Shown: positions 37,223 to 49,722, numbered from the stretch's first letter. The stretch: 64,000 nucleotides of DNA from Cloeon dipterum (GCF_949628265.1 NC_088787.1:32662844-32726843), one strand, 5' to 3'. Notes: a model not told the origin generated them from the sequence alone. Numbers and translations: made by a program.

Positions 37223-38807
37223 TTAAGGGCGGATGGTGACTCCAGCGTTCTGCTCAAGCCAGTCCAGGTAGCCAGTGACTCTGCAGTAGCCGTGAGGACT
37301 TCCAGATTCGCAGCCAGCTGAGGAAACGAAGCTGGTGATTCCGACTTGGGTCTTTCCTCCGTCGGTTTCAGTGATGGTCAGAGGGCCACCAGAGTCTCCC
37401 TGTCAACAAAATTTAAAATCAAGAAGAAGAGCAATATTATAAAATCACGTACGTTGCAAACGCCGCCAGATCCACCGGCGGTGTCAATGCAAATGTGGTT
37501 AGCGGTGATGGTGCTTCCGAAGTAGCTACTGCACTCGGCGTTGCTCATGATGGTGACATCAACGTACTTGAGTTCAGGGCTGATGTTGGGATCAGCTGCA
37601 AATGAAGAAAAATAAAATTAGGTCCACATCATAATTAATATTTATCTCATTGTGTGAGAACATTTTAGTACCGTCAGAGGGGCGTCCCCAGCCAGAGGAG
37701 GTGGCAGCGACTCCTTCAAAAGTTTCTCCAACCTGAGAGCGGGATGGCAGACGGATTAGGCCAATGCCCTCGCCAGAAATAGGGGCATCGAGGTGAATAA
37801 CGCAGAGATCGTTGTTCAAAGTAAAAGGGCTGTAGTTCTCGTGCATCTGGCCGTTGGTGGATGTGCCAATCTGCAGGGTAGGCTCGCTCTCGTCATAAAT
37901 GTTCTGGGCTCCAAGGTGGGCCTCGAAGTTTCCAGTTCTGTGATTTTATTGTTGATTCATGTTTATAAAAATTTCGCAGCTCTCCTACCCGTCGCAACAG
38001 TGAGCAGCAGTCAAAACCTTATCTTCCTTGATGAGGGATCCACCGCAGAATCCAGAGCCATCGAGGAAAAGACCAGCCTGGAAGGGAAGAAGTCCAGGGG
38101 TGGCGACATTTCCGCCGATGATGCGGTCAGCCTTGGCTGAACAATTAAAAAAATAATTTCTCATTTGTCTGAAATTTATAAATAACTTACGAACAGCCCT
38201 GATGGTGTTCCTGAAGGAATATTTGGGCTTAATGTTGTGCCAGTCGACGGCCTAAAATGTAAAATTTTCTCACAGTTAATAATGTATGAGCCAACATAAC
38301 AAAAAAACCTTGTTAAACGGAAAATTTGTAAATTAGATTTACTTAAATGATATTAAAAGCTTTGTTTTAAATCTTAGGTCAAATGCCATGGACGTATAAA
38401 GTGAGAGATTTCAATAAGCTAGATATGATATACTATTGTATCGCTAAGATGATCGTAGAAAGAGTTTTTTAACAGGCAATAATTTTTTAAGTAGCAATAT
38501 ATGACGATGTTTTAGTAATGAAATTTATGTGCTCATGATTAGGGTACCAGTTAGAACCAAAACCTATCAAGAAAAATAAAATCTCAACTTTTCACTCAAT
38601 GATTGAAGAGAAGTTTGATTAATCCAACAGTAGTTTAAATGAATTGTGACCGATTTTTTTTGCAAATTTCTAGTTCTATTTTTATTTGTTATTGCTGTTT
38701 TTAGTCAAATTTATTTAAGGCAAAATGGCAAAATCAGTTTTTATTAAAACAGTCTCTCATACCTGGGCCGCGACGACGAGGAGGGTCAATGCAACAACGG
38801 TCTTCAT
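37223..38807 (-). CDS. Chymotrypsin/brachyurin-like serine protease
   Basis: Six exons read leftward: 38807-38763, 38251-38191, 38136-37989, 37937-37672, 37595-37453 and 37399-37223, giving 279 residues. The signal peptide is [15 protein letters not shown], then a propeptide ending ADR before the mature start IIGG at about 41. The catalytic triad is complete: H81 in TAAHC, D128 in NNDLC, S224 in GDSGGP. Six residues before the serine, the S1-pocket position is glycine, not aspartate, so trypsin-like specificity is unlikely; the C-terminal [12 protein letters not shown] resembles brachyurin and chymotrypsin-like enzymes. Activation would be by trypsin-type cleavage after R40. It is probably a secreted midgut digestive enzyme (inference). 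A TATA box precedes it, and a paralogue with identical exon lengths lies immediately upstream at 40145-41438. Confidence 0.95.
38252..38762. other. First intron of the active protease gene
   Basis: A 511-bp AT-rich intron after the signal-peptide exon. Nothing else recognised in it. Confidence 0.7.
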
Positions 38808-38843
38808 GGTGGTGCCAGAGTGATTTCACCTGCGTCCCAGCGC

Positions 38844-38890
38844 CTTATATTATGCTTCTCGCGTGTTATCGCTCTACTTGACCATGATAA
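38844..38890 (-). promoter_or_regulatory. TATA box and GATA sites of the active protease gene
   Basis: On the minus strand a TATA-type ATAATATAAGG lies at 38854-38844, about 40 bases before the ATG. Two GATAA-type matches follow further upstream at 38866-38871 and 38885-38890. GATA factors drive midgut protease genes in insects; binding here is inference. Confidence 0.55.
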
Positions 38891-39287
38891 ATGGAAATAA
38901 TACGAGCTAGATTCTCAACAGGGAGCTTGCAATCAAGCTGATTTTTTGTTGGCAAACGTATACCGCAACTTCAAGTGCAGATCCAGATAAGAACTCCAAA
39001 AATCCAAAGTATTATCTTTCTAGCAATTCATGTTGATTAATGCTGTTATTGTTTAGTCAGCAAAAGATCTTTATCTCACGTTTGTACATCAGTCATCCTA
39101 TTGAATAATTAATTCTTTTAACACACTCAATCGAAGGTGTTTACCGAATTCTTTGATTGCAAAATAACCTTTGATAGCTTATCAAAATGTCCTAAAAACA
39201 ATACCAAATTTTGTGTGCGTTTCTTTTTAATCTTTATCGAATTTCCATGAAGAGTCATTAGAAATCCCACCGTTTATCATTGTTCAA

Positions 39288-39575
39288 ATGGGCTCGTTTT
39301 CATCTGAATCAGAAAAATTGGAGAATTCTGTAAGTTTATTTAGGGTCATTATTTCAGATATTAGAGTAAGCTCGAAAATTAACTTATTTTTAATTTCAAT
39401 TATAATTGTTGTTTGGTTTTCTGTGTGTATTTCCACCATTCAATTGAATCTCCCTTCAGACCTTTCAATGCATAATCACCACTTTGTTCTTCTCAATCCA
39501 AGTGCAACGCAATATAGTGCTAACTGTGCTCGCAGACTGAACAATCAAGGCCCGATCAGCACCTATATGGTGTAA
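39288..39575 (+). CDS. Candidate 95-residue single-pass membrane protein
   Basis: A complete frame from ATG to TAA. It has a Ser/Glu-rich start (MGSFSSESEKLENS) and one strong hydrophobic segment (INLFLISIIIVVWFSVCI) at about residues 31-48. A polar tail containing NCARRLNNQGP follows. AATAAA lies at 39677-39682, about 100 bases after the stop. The ATG has an adenine at -3. I recognise no family. A GTAAGT donor-like string inside the frame means part could instead be intron. It may be a chance frame. Confidence 0.3.
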   Translation: MGSFSSESEKLENSVSLFRVIISDIRVSSKINLFLISIIIVVWFSVCISTIQLNLPSDLSMHNHHFVLLNPSATQYSANCARRLNNQGPISTYMV

Positions 39576-40079
39576 GTGACATCAAATTTACAGCCAAAAA
39601 CTAAAGTATGAATTCATATGGCTGTGTGGCACGTTTCATATTTTCTTAAGTTTGCTTTTTGCTGACAAATTTTACTAAATAAACCTTCATTGAGCATAAT
39701 CTGTCAGAACAATTAATCAAATTAATATTATTAAATTTAATCCTGATTTTTTATCTTAAGAAGAATCAGCGATTGAAAGAAGCTTGTCATATTTGGTCTA
39801 TTTTTTGGTGACTGAGTCGTGCTTTCGTCGAAAAAGTTGATTTGGTCATTGTAAATTAATAAGCACATTCTACTCTCCATATTGAGAAATCAGAATGTTA
39901 TAATGATTCAAAGAGAAATTAGATTTATTTTCATAAGCAAAATACAGAGATAAAAAATAGAAGCGATCAATTAAAATGGCTAAGTCTGCATCAATAATAA
40001 GTCAGCTACAAATAATTCTGTTTTTTTATGGGGTTTCCGCATAAAATGCATTTTCGTCCAATTATAATTTATTAAAACT

Positions 40080-40085
40080 TTTATT
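40080..40085 (-). terminator. Polyadenylation signal of the second protease gene
   Basis: Minus-strand AATAAA 60 bases after the stop codon at 40147-40145. Confidence 0.55.
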
Positions 40086-40144
40086 GTCTAGTTTACTATA
40101 ACAATGACACTTTTTACTGAGAGAACTTCCTAAATGTAAATACT

Positions 40145-41438
40145 TCAAGGTCTAATTGTGACTCCACCATAGGTTTCCAACCAGCTCAAGTAGCAGGTGA
40201 GTCTTGTAAATCCATGAGGGGATCCCGATTCACAGCCGGCTGACGAGAAAAAGCTTGACAGAGCAACTTGCGTCACGTTCCCATCGTCTTCAGTTATTAT
40301 CAGAGGACCGCCGGAATCACCCTGTTTGACAATTATAAAAATAGCACATTAAACACAGATAACATTTGCAGATCGCATTGGTTCATTTAATCCGTGGGTT
40401 TACAGACGTTTCAATTTCAAAAGAACTAAAACAAATTATATATGAAACAAACTCACGCTGCAAATTCCGCTGGATCCGAATTTGGTGTCGATGCACATTT
40501 GACAAGGCACGATGTTAGGTCCGAAATAGGTGCTGCACTCAGAGTTTGACATGACAGTCACATTGACAAACCTGAGCTCGTCACTTAGGTTAGGAGCGAC
40601 TGTGAGCATAACATTACAAACGAATTTAAAAATATTCTATTTTTTGCTCAACGAGAAGGTTCAATTAAATATTATGTGCCTTTACTACTCACAGTCGTAA
40701 GACAATCCCCAGCCAGAGGTCACAGATGGTTCTCCATCGAACGTTTCTGCAACCTGGGAGCGCGAGGGCAGCCGGACGGGAGCGATACCTTCACCTGTCA
40801 CAAATTGGCGCATGCGGACGACGCAGATATCATTTTCTAAGGTGTAATCGTTGAAGTACATGTGGATGGCTCTATCCGAGGTGATATGCACAACATGGTT
40901 TGGCTCAGACAAGTCGTAGATGTTTTGGGCGCCGAGATGCACCTCAAACACGCCAACGCTAGATTTTTTAAGTTTAGTGAAAACTGGCTAAGAGATATAT
41001 TTAAATTTGAAAGGGAAACTTTACTTGATACAGCAACGGGCAGACGTCAAAACGACGTCGTCTTTAATCAATGAGCCACCGCAAAAAGCAAATCCATCGA
41101 GAACTAGTCCCGCTTGGAAAGGAAACTGTCCTGCAGAAGCAATCTCACCCCCGATTATTCGGTTGGTCTTTCCTACATTACAATTAAAGCAGATGCAATT
41201 TAAACTGAATATTAGGATGGAAAAATTGATTAAAACAAAATCTTACCAACTGAATTTGCAGTTTGTTTGAAAGAATAGCGTGGGTGTACGTTGTGCCAGT
41301 CAGTCGCCTGTAACCGATGAGCGTTATATTGATTCTTAACATCCCTTAACAAACAAAGAAAATTTGTATTGATACAACAAAGAACAATCTTACCTGAGTG
41401 GCAGCGATGAAAAAGACCAAAGCAACAAAAGCCTTCAT
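40145..41438 (-). CDS. Serine protease homologue, catalytic His replaced by Arg
   Basis: Six exons read leftward: 41438-41394, 41307-41247, 41172-41025, 40958-40693, 40599-40457 and 40321-40145. The lengths (45, 61, 148, 266, 143, 177) are identical to those of the neighbour at 37223-38807, and the protein is again 279 residues. It has a signal peptide (MKAFVALVFFIAATQ) and a propeptide ending KTNR before IIGG. The catalytic histidine of TAAHC is replaced by arginine (TSARCC, codon CGT at residue 81). D128 (ENDIC) and S224 (GDSGGP) remain. Without the histidine it should be proteolytically inactive, that is, a serine protease homologue. The open frame, splice sites, TATA box and polyadenylation signal are intact, so it does not look like a dying pseudogene. 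A role as decoy, binding partner or inhibitor sink is speculation. Confidence 0.9.
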
Positions 41439-41475
41439 TATGCTCTGAGATGTAAATCAGTTGCTCCCGAAACCC

Positions 41476-41489
41476 TTTTTTATATAGCA
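41476..41489 (-). promoter_or_regulatory. TATA box of the protease homologue gene
   Basis: On the minus strand GCTATATAAAAAA lies about 40-50 bases before the ATG, placed as in the paralogue. It supports the view that the gene is still transcribed. Confidence 0.65.
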
Positions 41490-43325
41490 CCACAGTCACG
41501 TAAGCAGCCAAATTTGTCCTTCTTTAAGTCGCCTGATTCGGCGATTTTTGATACGTGAATAGGATATGCACCAATCGGATTAAGGTTTGCAGTAACTCAT
41601 TCCAGCCGCAATCCTGTTTATTCAGGATTTCATTTCTCAAGCTATACTTCTGCCGGTGTGCCAGATCGATGATAACAAATATTTATGTTGGCTGACATTC
41701 GTAATCTTGTTGCTACAGAAGAATTTTTACTCTTGCGCCTGCCTATTTTGGGCAGAGATGTATCAGAAAATAAACATATTATTTTTTAGATAGCTCAAAG
41801 TGTTTTACAAAAAAACCATACTTTGTGGGAATTTAGAATGAAAGGAAAAGTTTAAAATATTGAAAGGAATAATGCAGCGTGAATTTGGTTTTTTAAGTGA
41901 CTAATTCGTGCTGACGACGCATGAGTGAGGAGCCGAAACAGTATAGTTGTCCAATAGAATTAAATGTGTAACATTTTTTGATTTATAAAATTTCCTTTCG
42001 ATATTATTATCTTTGTTCAAATCAACATCCTGTTGTGCTGCTATTTTTTAATTATAATTTTGGGTTAAAATTAAAATCAACCGCGTGAAATTTCAACGGA
42101 AGTTAAAGCGGAAATTGCACTTTTCAAATAATAATCATTTTTACTCGCCATTTCCCGGCTTGACCTCAGCATGCAAGCCCGTTGTGTATATTTATTTAAG
42201 AACAGTAAACATTCAAGGTGATGATAATAATAACACAACTCAATTCAATTCAAATTTTGCTTTATTCATTAAGTCGGAATATTTGCAATGACTTTTGAAT
42301 AGTTGTCAATTAATCATGACTGCGAATACCAAAGAATAGTCTGCATTTTATTTAATAAAATTAATTTACTTTAAACAACCTATTGTAACACATGACTAAA
42401 AAATCTTTCCTGTTGTTATCAGGGCTAGTCTAAAGTATAAATTTCTACCGGGTGCTAAATTTAGAGCATTTGGGGCCTTGTGTGGCGCCTGGCCCACAAG
42501 AGCGCCGTAAGGCCTGGTAAAAAGTAAGGGGACGATGTTCACTATGCCCTATAGGCAAGTCCGGCATAGGTTAGTATGGATCGATTTAAAATGAAATTCA
42601 AGTGTTTTATTATATCTTGTTTTCCCGATATCAATTCGAGTTCAAGAATTGTTCTGTAAAGCTGAATAGAATGGTTGAAAAATGTACTCATCCAAATTAG
42701 TTTACAAGCGCCACATTCAATTAATTTTTTCGAAGAATATATATAATTTACTTTGCGGTAGAGAAGAATATCTATTTTTTTTAAATCTATTGCTTTTTGT
42801 AAGCGAAAGCTACATTAATTTGAATTCTTTCTGGACCCATTTCGATATTGCTCCCCAGAGCTAGGTTTTATTTGTTTGTCAGGAATGGTGCCTTTTTTGA
42901 TGTATTAAATATAAAAGTGAGAATAAACATCTATTAAATTAAGCACAGAGTTTGTGACAAAATGCAGACTGTAGCTCATGACTTGTAGTTACTATTTAGG
43001 TAGTTAATTTGATACAGTTACAAACCAGACTCTCAAAGTTCTTAAACATCTAAACCGATTGATAATTTAACAGAATCTCCACCTGTGTTTGAGTGGCACG
43101 AATAAAATAAAATTGTCTGTTCACCGTAAATGTTATTTTAAATGGTTATAAAATCAGCAAAAGGATAGATGTAGGAAAAACACTCGTACTTAAAACAAGA
43201 CTGAGTCAATTTCCATTTTTGAATGCACACATGATAAGCAACGGGATGTGGCGAGCAAACGGAAAGGAGGGTTTTTGCCGCAAAACGCTCAAACACAGTA
43301 CGGAGGTGACTGTCACTGCTTCATA
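41490..43325. other. Intergenic region between the protease pair and integrin alpha
   Basis: AT-rich sequence holding the upstream region of the protease homologue and the integrin promoter and 5' UTR. No motif or exon is clear enough to call. Confidence 0.5.
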
Positions 43326-46300
43326 ATGTTGTACCAAATACTTGGTACACTGGCAATATTCGCTTTTATTCGCGTGCAAATTCACGCGTTTAATCTGGAT
43401 TTGGATAGTCCTGTCGTCTATCAATCTAACCAACCTGGCGACTACTTTGGCTTCAGCTTGGCGCTCTATCCTGGAAGCTTGGAACCAAATGATGTACCAT
43501 GGTAAAAATTTTTTTTTTTTTAAACACATTTGAAACTTTTTTGCTTTACTGTTATTCCATTTTCTTTATTGCATCGTCGCTTATATAACTTTAGTATTAA
43601 TATGGAGACTCTGAGTTGCTATTTATGCCGTAACATTTGAATTGCCTCATAAAGTAGATTTTTCGAACAAATATATTAAGTTAATCGCGAAAATAAATCA
43701 AGATAGTTGGGGGAAACAGAGAGAAATATAAACGTATTTTTCCCTTGCCTTCAAATATTTATGATCCAAATCTGTTAAAATAATTCTAATTTTTTCAATA
43801 TTTTGGCCATTTTGTTGTTACAGAGAAGAAATTCACGTCACTTCAGGAAGTTTGCTATCCATATATAGGCATTCGTTTTCGTGATTAAGTTAGCTGTTCG
43901 ACAAAATTTGTATTTTTCAAATTAGTGCGTGAAGCGACTATCGTTTATATGGAAAACTCATTAATTTCGATCTTTCATACATCTCAGATACTCCTTAAAA
44001 ATGCGTTTGACATTTTTAATAAATTCCTGGCAGTCAAATGAACGGAACTGCCCTAAAAAAATGGTTAATATTCGACCGCTGCCCTAAGAAGCGTGAGAAC
44101 CATGCAATGTTAAATTTGACATTTAATTGCGGCGCCGGTTGAACAAATATTTCTGACCCGCTTTTGGTCACTTAATCTGTCTCAATTTTTTGATGATATC
44201 TGCTGCAAAAAATTATAAGAAAATATGGAAAGGTGACCGAGAAGTACGATTTTTATTATATTTAAAATTGGAATTTATGATATGCATTAATTTTACGAAA
44301 CAGGATGATGGTTGGCGCACCAAAAGCAAACGACTCCAGGATCGCAGAGCATGGAGTTGTCTACAAATGTAAAATAAAAGACGGCTGTAGCAAGATAAAT
44401 TTGTCTTATCGTGGTAAGAGCGTTTTGTGTTGTAATAATTTAATTTTAAGTATCAATGGTTTTTCCTCAAGGCAATAACCAAGAGCAAACGAATTGGGCA
44501 AAATCCTTGCTGGGCAGCGCGATGGACATGACTGCTGACCGCTATGTGGTACGCTACTAATCTTGTGCCTTTACGTTGGTTGGTATTCATGATTGATCTA
44601 TACAGGTTTGCAGCCCCAATTTGGCATTGAAAGTGCTTTACGATAATGAGCGTTACAGAATGTATGGTATATGCTTCTGGGGAACACCAAAAGATTTGGA
44701 AATCAATATCCTTGCTCCTCTAAATAATCGTAAAATAATGGTTGGGTTTGAATGAAATATTTTATTACAGTTAATGTGTATGTTACAGCTAGGAGGGACA
44801 CTGAGGTCATACAGGGGAGCAATTTTCCATTATATATGTGGGGTCAAGCAGGATTATCAACTGCTCTCTACAAAAGCTCTGGAGTAAGTGATCAAGGCGG
44901 TCGTTTTGGAGTGAAAAAACATTATTTTTTGTTTGTTACAGTTTACAAGTTAATGATTGTTTCACTGCTATGCGACACTCTTTTCTATTTATTTCATCAA
45001 AACGTTAAAAATTTATTATATCTTTAATCTTAAAAAAACTTTGTTGTTGATATTTTGATTTGAGACAACTTTATTATTTTAAATTATAAAGGGAAAAAAG
45101 TACAATTTTTTAGTGACAAATTTCACTTTTTGATATATATTTAAATAGAATCCCATGTTATGACCCAAAACCTCAAAACTATCATGCGACGTAAATTAAA
45201 ACTTTGTAGAGTTTTTAACCCAGTTGCAATTGGAATGAGGTATGACTTGTGCAAATAACTTTGCATCAATAAGTAGTAGTGCTTTCCCTTCATAATTGGC
45301 GGTCTCTTTTTGCAAACATCCACAGGACTTATACGAACTTCTAATTGGAGCGCCTTCTGTGCATAACTGGATTGGATCAGTTGTAAGCTACAGAGATGAT
45401 TCAGACCTGAGCGGTGGGCTCGCAAAAAGAAGACGACGAGCCCCACTAAACGCTTTCAACATTGGACCATTCATCCCGAACCCAAGAATGGTTCCACAAA
45501 TCGGGAAATATGGCTACATTGGTAATAAATCAAAAATACATTAATACGAACCCTGAATGCAAACTTCAATGCTCGTTAGGTTACGCTGTTGCAGTTGGAA
45601 AATTTTTTGCCCAGTCAGAAGTTGCCTACGTTGCTGGGGCTCCTTCCACTCAGCCTGCAGGGAAGGTGTGTGTATTTCACTGAATATATTGATACACAAT
45701 AACAGTAACTGTCTACTCAGGTTTTTGTTTACACACTCACCATAAGAAGAGACCAAAAGGCAGAGTTTAATTTGAAACAAGTTCTGGAAGGCAAATTGAT
45801 AGCTGAGAAGTTTGGCACATCTGTAGCCGCTGGAGACATCAATGGCGATGGCCTGGACGACCTTGTCATCGGCGCTCCCTATTTTAATTCTGAATCTTAC
45901 GAGTCGCAAAACGAAGGAAAAGTGGTGACATACTTTGGAAGTCACACGGTATTGAGGAATGAGATTTCATGGTTAAATTTTTCTACATCCTATTCAAATA
46001 GCAAAGTTTCTCGACTCCAAAATTGAACCCGGAAATTATTGGAAAAGTGCGCAATGGTCGACTTGGGACAACTATTGCTTGCCTTGGTGACCTTGATTTA
46101 GATGGAAAGAAAGGTTCTCTGAACATTTTTCTAAAATCGAAGTTTCAATTGATGATTTTTTTCCTTTCAAGATTTTGCAATTGCGGCTCCTTACGAAGGT
46201 TCGGGCGTAGTGTACATTTACTACGGCAGTACAAACGGATTGTACGAAAGCCAAAAGGTTGTTGGATCAGAGATGAGCCCTCAAATTTCTCGCTTTGGAT

Positions 46301-49163
46301 TCGGAATTTCTCGGGCACAAGATCTCGACAAAAACAATTATGGAGGTATATTTTGCAGCTTCGCGCAGGAAGGAATGTAGTGGCAGTTTAAATTGCAGAT
46401 ATTGCAATTGGAGCATACAAATCAGGAACCGTAGTTTTGCTTCGCACAAGTCCAGTCGTGGATATTTTCCCAAGAATCAGCATCCTGGGCCAAAAATTGA
46501 GAGAAGATACAAAGGGGTTTGAAGCAGAAGTTTGTGTTCGCTACGGTGGCCAGCACCCTCCGCCGCAAATAAGTAAGCTTGCACTCACAGCTTTTTTGGT
46601 TATATATGCAACTCCTATAAACGTTCACGCCTCGCAGGTTGCCTACCTTCTTCATTTCAGCGTGAAACCGAGATTTTTTAATTGATTTCAAATTTTACTG
46701 TACGTTTTCCCCCAGAAATGACGATGAGGCTGACGATGGACCCTGGGAACTTCCGCATTTACCGCGAAAATGCCGATCAAACGTTAACCACGACAGAAAA
46801 CACTTTTGATATTAGATATCCAGAATTTTGTGGAAGGCTTCAATTTGTTTTGAAGGTTGTACTCCGCACCAGTTATATATCACTATAATTTAGAGCTATA
46901 TCCTTGCAGAACGACATTAAGAATCGAATCGCACCGATTGAAATTGTAGGAGAATTTTTCATGGCTAAAAACAGCAGCAATCGCGTTCCAATAAATATAG
47001 GTGGTGACAATCGAGTCTCGGGTATGCAAATCTATTTTTAATCTATTTTAAATAGGACCATGTTAATGATATTTTCAGGCCAGGACGGGTTTTGCTCGCA
47101 ATGTCCAGTGGTGAGATTTAATCCAAACACTGGAAATAATCAAGTAGTCAGATCAGCCAGCATTGGATTCGACCATGGCTGCAGAATTGAGAACCAATGC
47201 GAAGCAGATTTAAGTCTCACTGCTCAGTTCTTTTATCCATCAAAGTAAGGAGAAAATTATCCTGCCAACATAATATTAATACATGAATATCTAGCCCTGG
47301 AGAGCAGATCACTAATTATGTAGTGGGCGAAGCCAATAATGTCTTGCTTAGAATATTTTTGCAAAACAAAGGCGATCCAGCATTTAACACGAAAGTATCA
47401 GTTAAGGTCCCTGATCTGATAGTGTCTCTGCCTCCAAATTGCGACTTAAACGCCACAAGTAAAGTATATGACTGCGACGCTGGAAATCCTTTAAAAAATG
47501 TCTCGAGAATTTTGAATTTTGTCATCGACATTCAAAAGTCCATCGACAAGCAGAACGTTGATCTTGACGTTGAGATAATTGTGGACACCGCAACTAAAGT
47601 CGCCAACCCACGCCTCTTGACCGCAAAACCACGACTGGTGTTAGGATACGAAGCTGATGTCACTGTTTATGGGTATGAATCACTTGGAAATCCTTGATTA
47701 AGTCATTCTTCACACTGAGAACAGTAAATTTTTATGGCCAAATAAGGATGGCAAATTATACGGTTTTCTTTCTTTGTAGTCCAATAATAAACTATTTTTA
47801 TTTAAAAATGTTTTTCACAAATATGTTACGATTTAATTTTTGGCATTAACTATACCAATAAAATTTGAATAAAACAAAAAGTCGTTATGTAATAATATTT
47901 AACATTTTTAATTACGTATTTTCAGAACCGCAAAAGAGGTAGATTACAGGTTCGAGCTGAAATCTGAAAGCATTGCTGAGGCGACAAGCAAAGTTTCCCC
48001 AGCTTTTAAAATAAAAGTTTGTATTTCATATTACCATCTCCGGTATGCGCTCAAAAGCAGAATTTTCAATTCAGATGGAAAAGGTAGGCAAGAGTCCTCT
48101 GCAGGACGTTGCTTTGAAAGTGAATATCCCTGTTTCCTCTGGCTCAACAAAATTCGTGCATTTATCACCACCACAAGTAAATATAACTCTTTAGTTTATT
48201 TTTGGATTAATATTTTGAATAACCGATCTTAATTCCTTCAGTTCTACATTGGGTCGAAGCTCCTTTCATGCCAGCCTAACGAGTTCATCCAGCAATCAGA
48301 GGTAAAGCAAGTATTGCGTGAAAAGGCGCCAGATGGACTCCAGCAGCCCGCGGCGGACGCGTCATTGCCCTCATCTCCAGCATCTTCTTTGGGAGGATCC
48401 AGGCGCAAGAGACAAACAGGGACACTGGGCTCGCCCGAATTCCAGTGGGACACTGAAAAGTATCCTCTCAACCGCACCATGTTCATCAACTGCTCGCAGA
48501 GCCAATGGGCGTGCACACAGCTTATCTGCACTGGCCCCTTACTTTTGGGGAACGTGCCGGCTGAGCTTGATCTACAGCTTCATTTGGACATGTCCCAGAT
48601 AGGTTCGCGAGTTTTTTTTTCGCAGGGATTTTATGCGCTGATTAACTTTTTTGTTTGGCCGCAGAGAGTGATCTTGGACAAAACGATATAATTGCCTTTA
48701 GTGCCACAGCGACGGTCGAGGTCATCATACCGAAAAACGTGAAGCAACCCACAGTTCAAAAGTAAACATTTCAACTTTCTGCTGAAAGAACAGCTTGGAT
48801 CAAGTCGAAATATCTTTTTCAGTCCTGACGTTGCTTTTGTCACCGCAATTCTGCTTCGTCGAGCCCCCGCTGGTAAAGTCGCAACCTGGGTCATTGTTGT
48901 TTCTGCCATTGGAGGAATTTTGCTCCTTGTTCTACTGGTGACAGCCCTGACGAAGGCCGGATTCTTCCAACGAAAAACTCGGGATGAATTGTTGATTAAA
49001 AAGCGACAGGTTCGTGTATAGTGACATTAAAAGAGTTTTTGATTTTAAGTTAACTGTTTAAAATATTTACGATTAGACGCAAATGGCTGCAGCTGGAGCT
49101 GCGATGTCACCTGAAGCTGATCTGGGAGAGAATAATGTCGTTTTTGATGATGAACCTAAGTAA
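43326..49163 (+). CDS. Integrin alpha subunit (no I-domain, cleaved type)
   Basis: Twenty-one exons: 43326-43501, 44304-44413, 44472-44548, 44606-44729, 44789-44883, 45326-45521, 45580-45665, 45721-45948, 46002-46113, 46172-46345, 46399-46572, 46716-46855, 46910-47021, 47079-47244, 47295-47672, 47926-48016, 48075-48176, 48242-48602, 48665-48761, 48823-49009 and 49077-49163. They give 1090 residues. The signal peptide is 1-21, with mature start FNLD. The beta-propeller has FG-GAP repeats with calcium loops DINGDGLDD (327-335), DLDLDGKKD (394-402) and DLDKNNYGD (452-460). Leg domains follow, with a furin-type site RRKR at 901-904, a membrane segment about 1020-1043, and KAGFFQRK in place of the usual GFFKR. 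It would pair with a beta subunit as an adhesion receptor. I cannot assign the PS1/PS2/PS3 class. The fifth exon's acceptor has an alternative 18 bases upstream. Confidence 0.93.
43502..44303. other. First integrin intron
   Basis: An 802-bp AT-rich intron after the signal-peptide exon. No other feature recognised. Confidence 0.7.
44884..45325. other. Fifth integrin intron
   Basis: A 442-bp AT-rich intron within the beta-propeller coding region. Nothing else seen. Confidence 0.7.
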
Positions 49164-49271
49164 TAAGGGATAGAAATTGTAAGAACTAGAGTTTCCTCGC
49201 TGTTCGTTTGATTTCCACAATATGCAAATGCTTATACCTCATGATAATGTGTGTTTTTCGTGTATTAAGTG

Positions 49272-49277
49272 AATAAA
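49272..49277 (+). terminator. Polyadenylation signal of integrin alpha
   Basis: AATAAA about 110 bases after the stop codon. Confidence 0.65.
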
Positions 49278-49722
49278 CTCATAAATCAGTACAATCTTGG
49301 TTGATATTTAGTAAAATAAAATAAAAAGACTAAAATTAAAACAACTGTTGATGGGGAAAGCGAAATTGATACAGTAAGAAAACGACGCTCCTCCAAATTT
49401 ATCCATATATGTAGATCGCAAAAGAAAACTTCGAAAGCTTTATAATTATTCGCAATTTTTCCTCATAGGGAAATACATCTAAAATATTCCGCCATTGCCT
49501 TTCAAAAGTTGTTGCGGGTACAACAGCAACAGCGCCGAGATCGCACTAACAGTCCTTTTTTCTGTACTCTCAGCATTATAATGTATATTGCTTGTCTTTC
49601 TGTACAATTTTTGTTCTGAAAAATGTGAAAAAGATATATATTTATCACACTGCCAGTTTGCCAATGCCAGGCAGTTTCTCTATCGTTTCTATCACCCCCC
49701 AGTCCTCCTTCATCCTTCTTCG

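Larger units (their letters stand above)
38891..40144. other. Gap between the two protease genes
   Basis: AT-rich spacer of about 1.2 kb. It holds a candidate plus-strand small ORF (39288-39575) and the 3' UTR of the second protease gene, with a minus-strand AATAAA at 40080-40085. Confidence 0.5.

Noticed and set aside
46573-46715. Extra integrin exon between 46573 and 46715
   Set aside because: Direct joining of 46572 to 46716 keeps frame and matches the family; the intervening frame carries stops.
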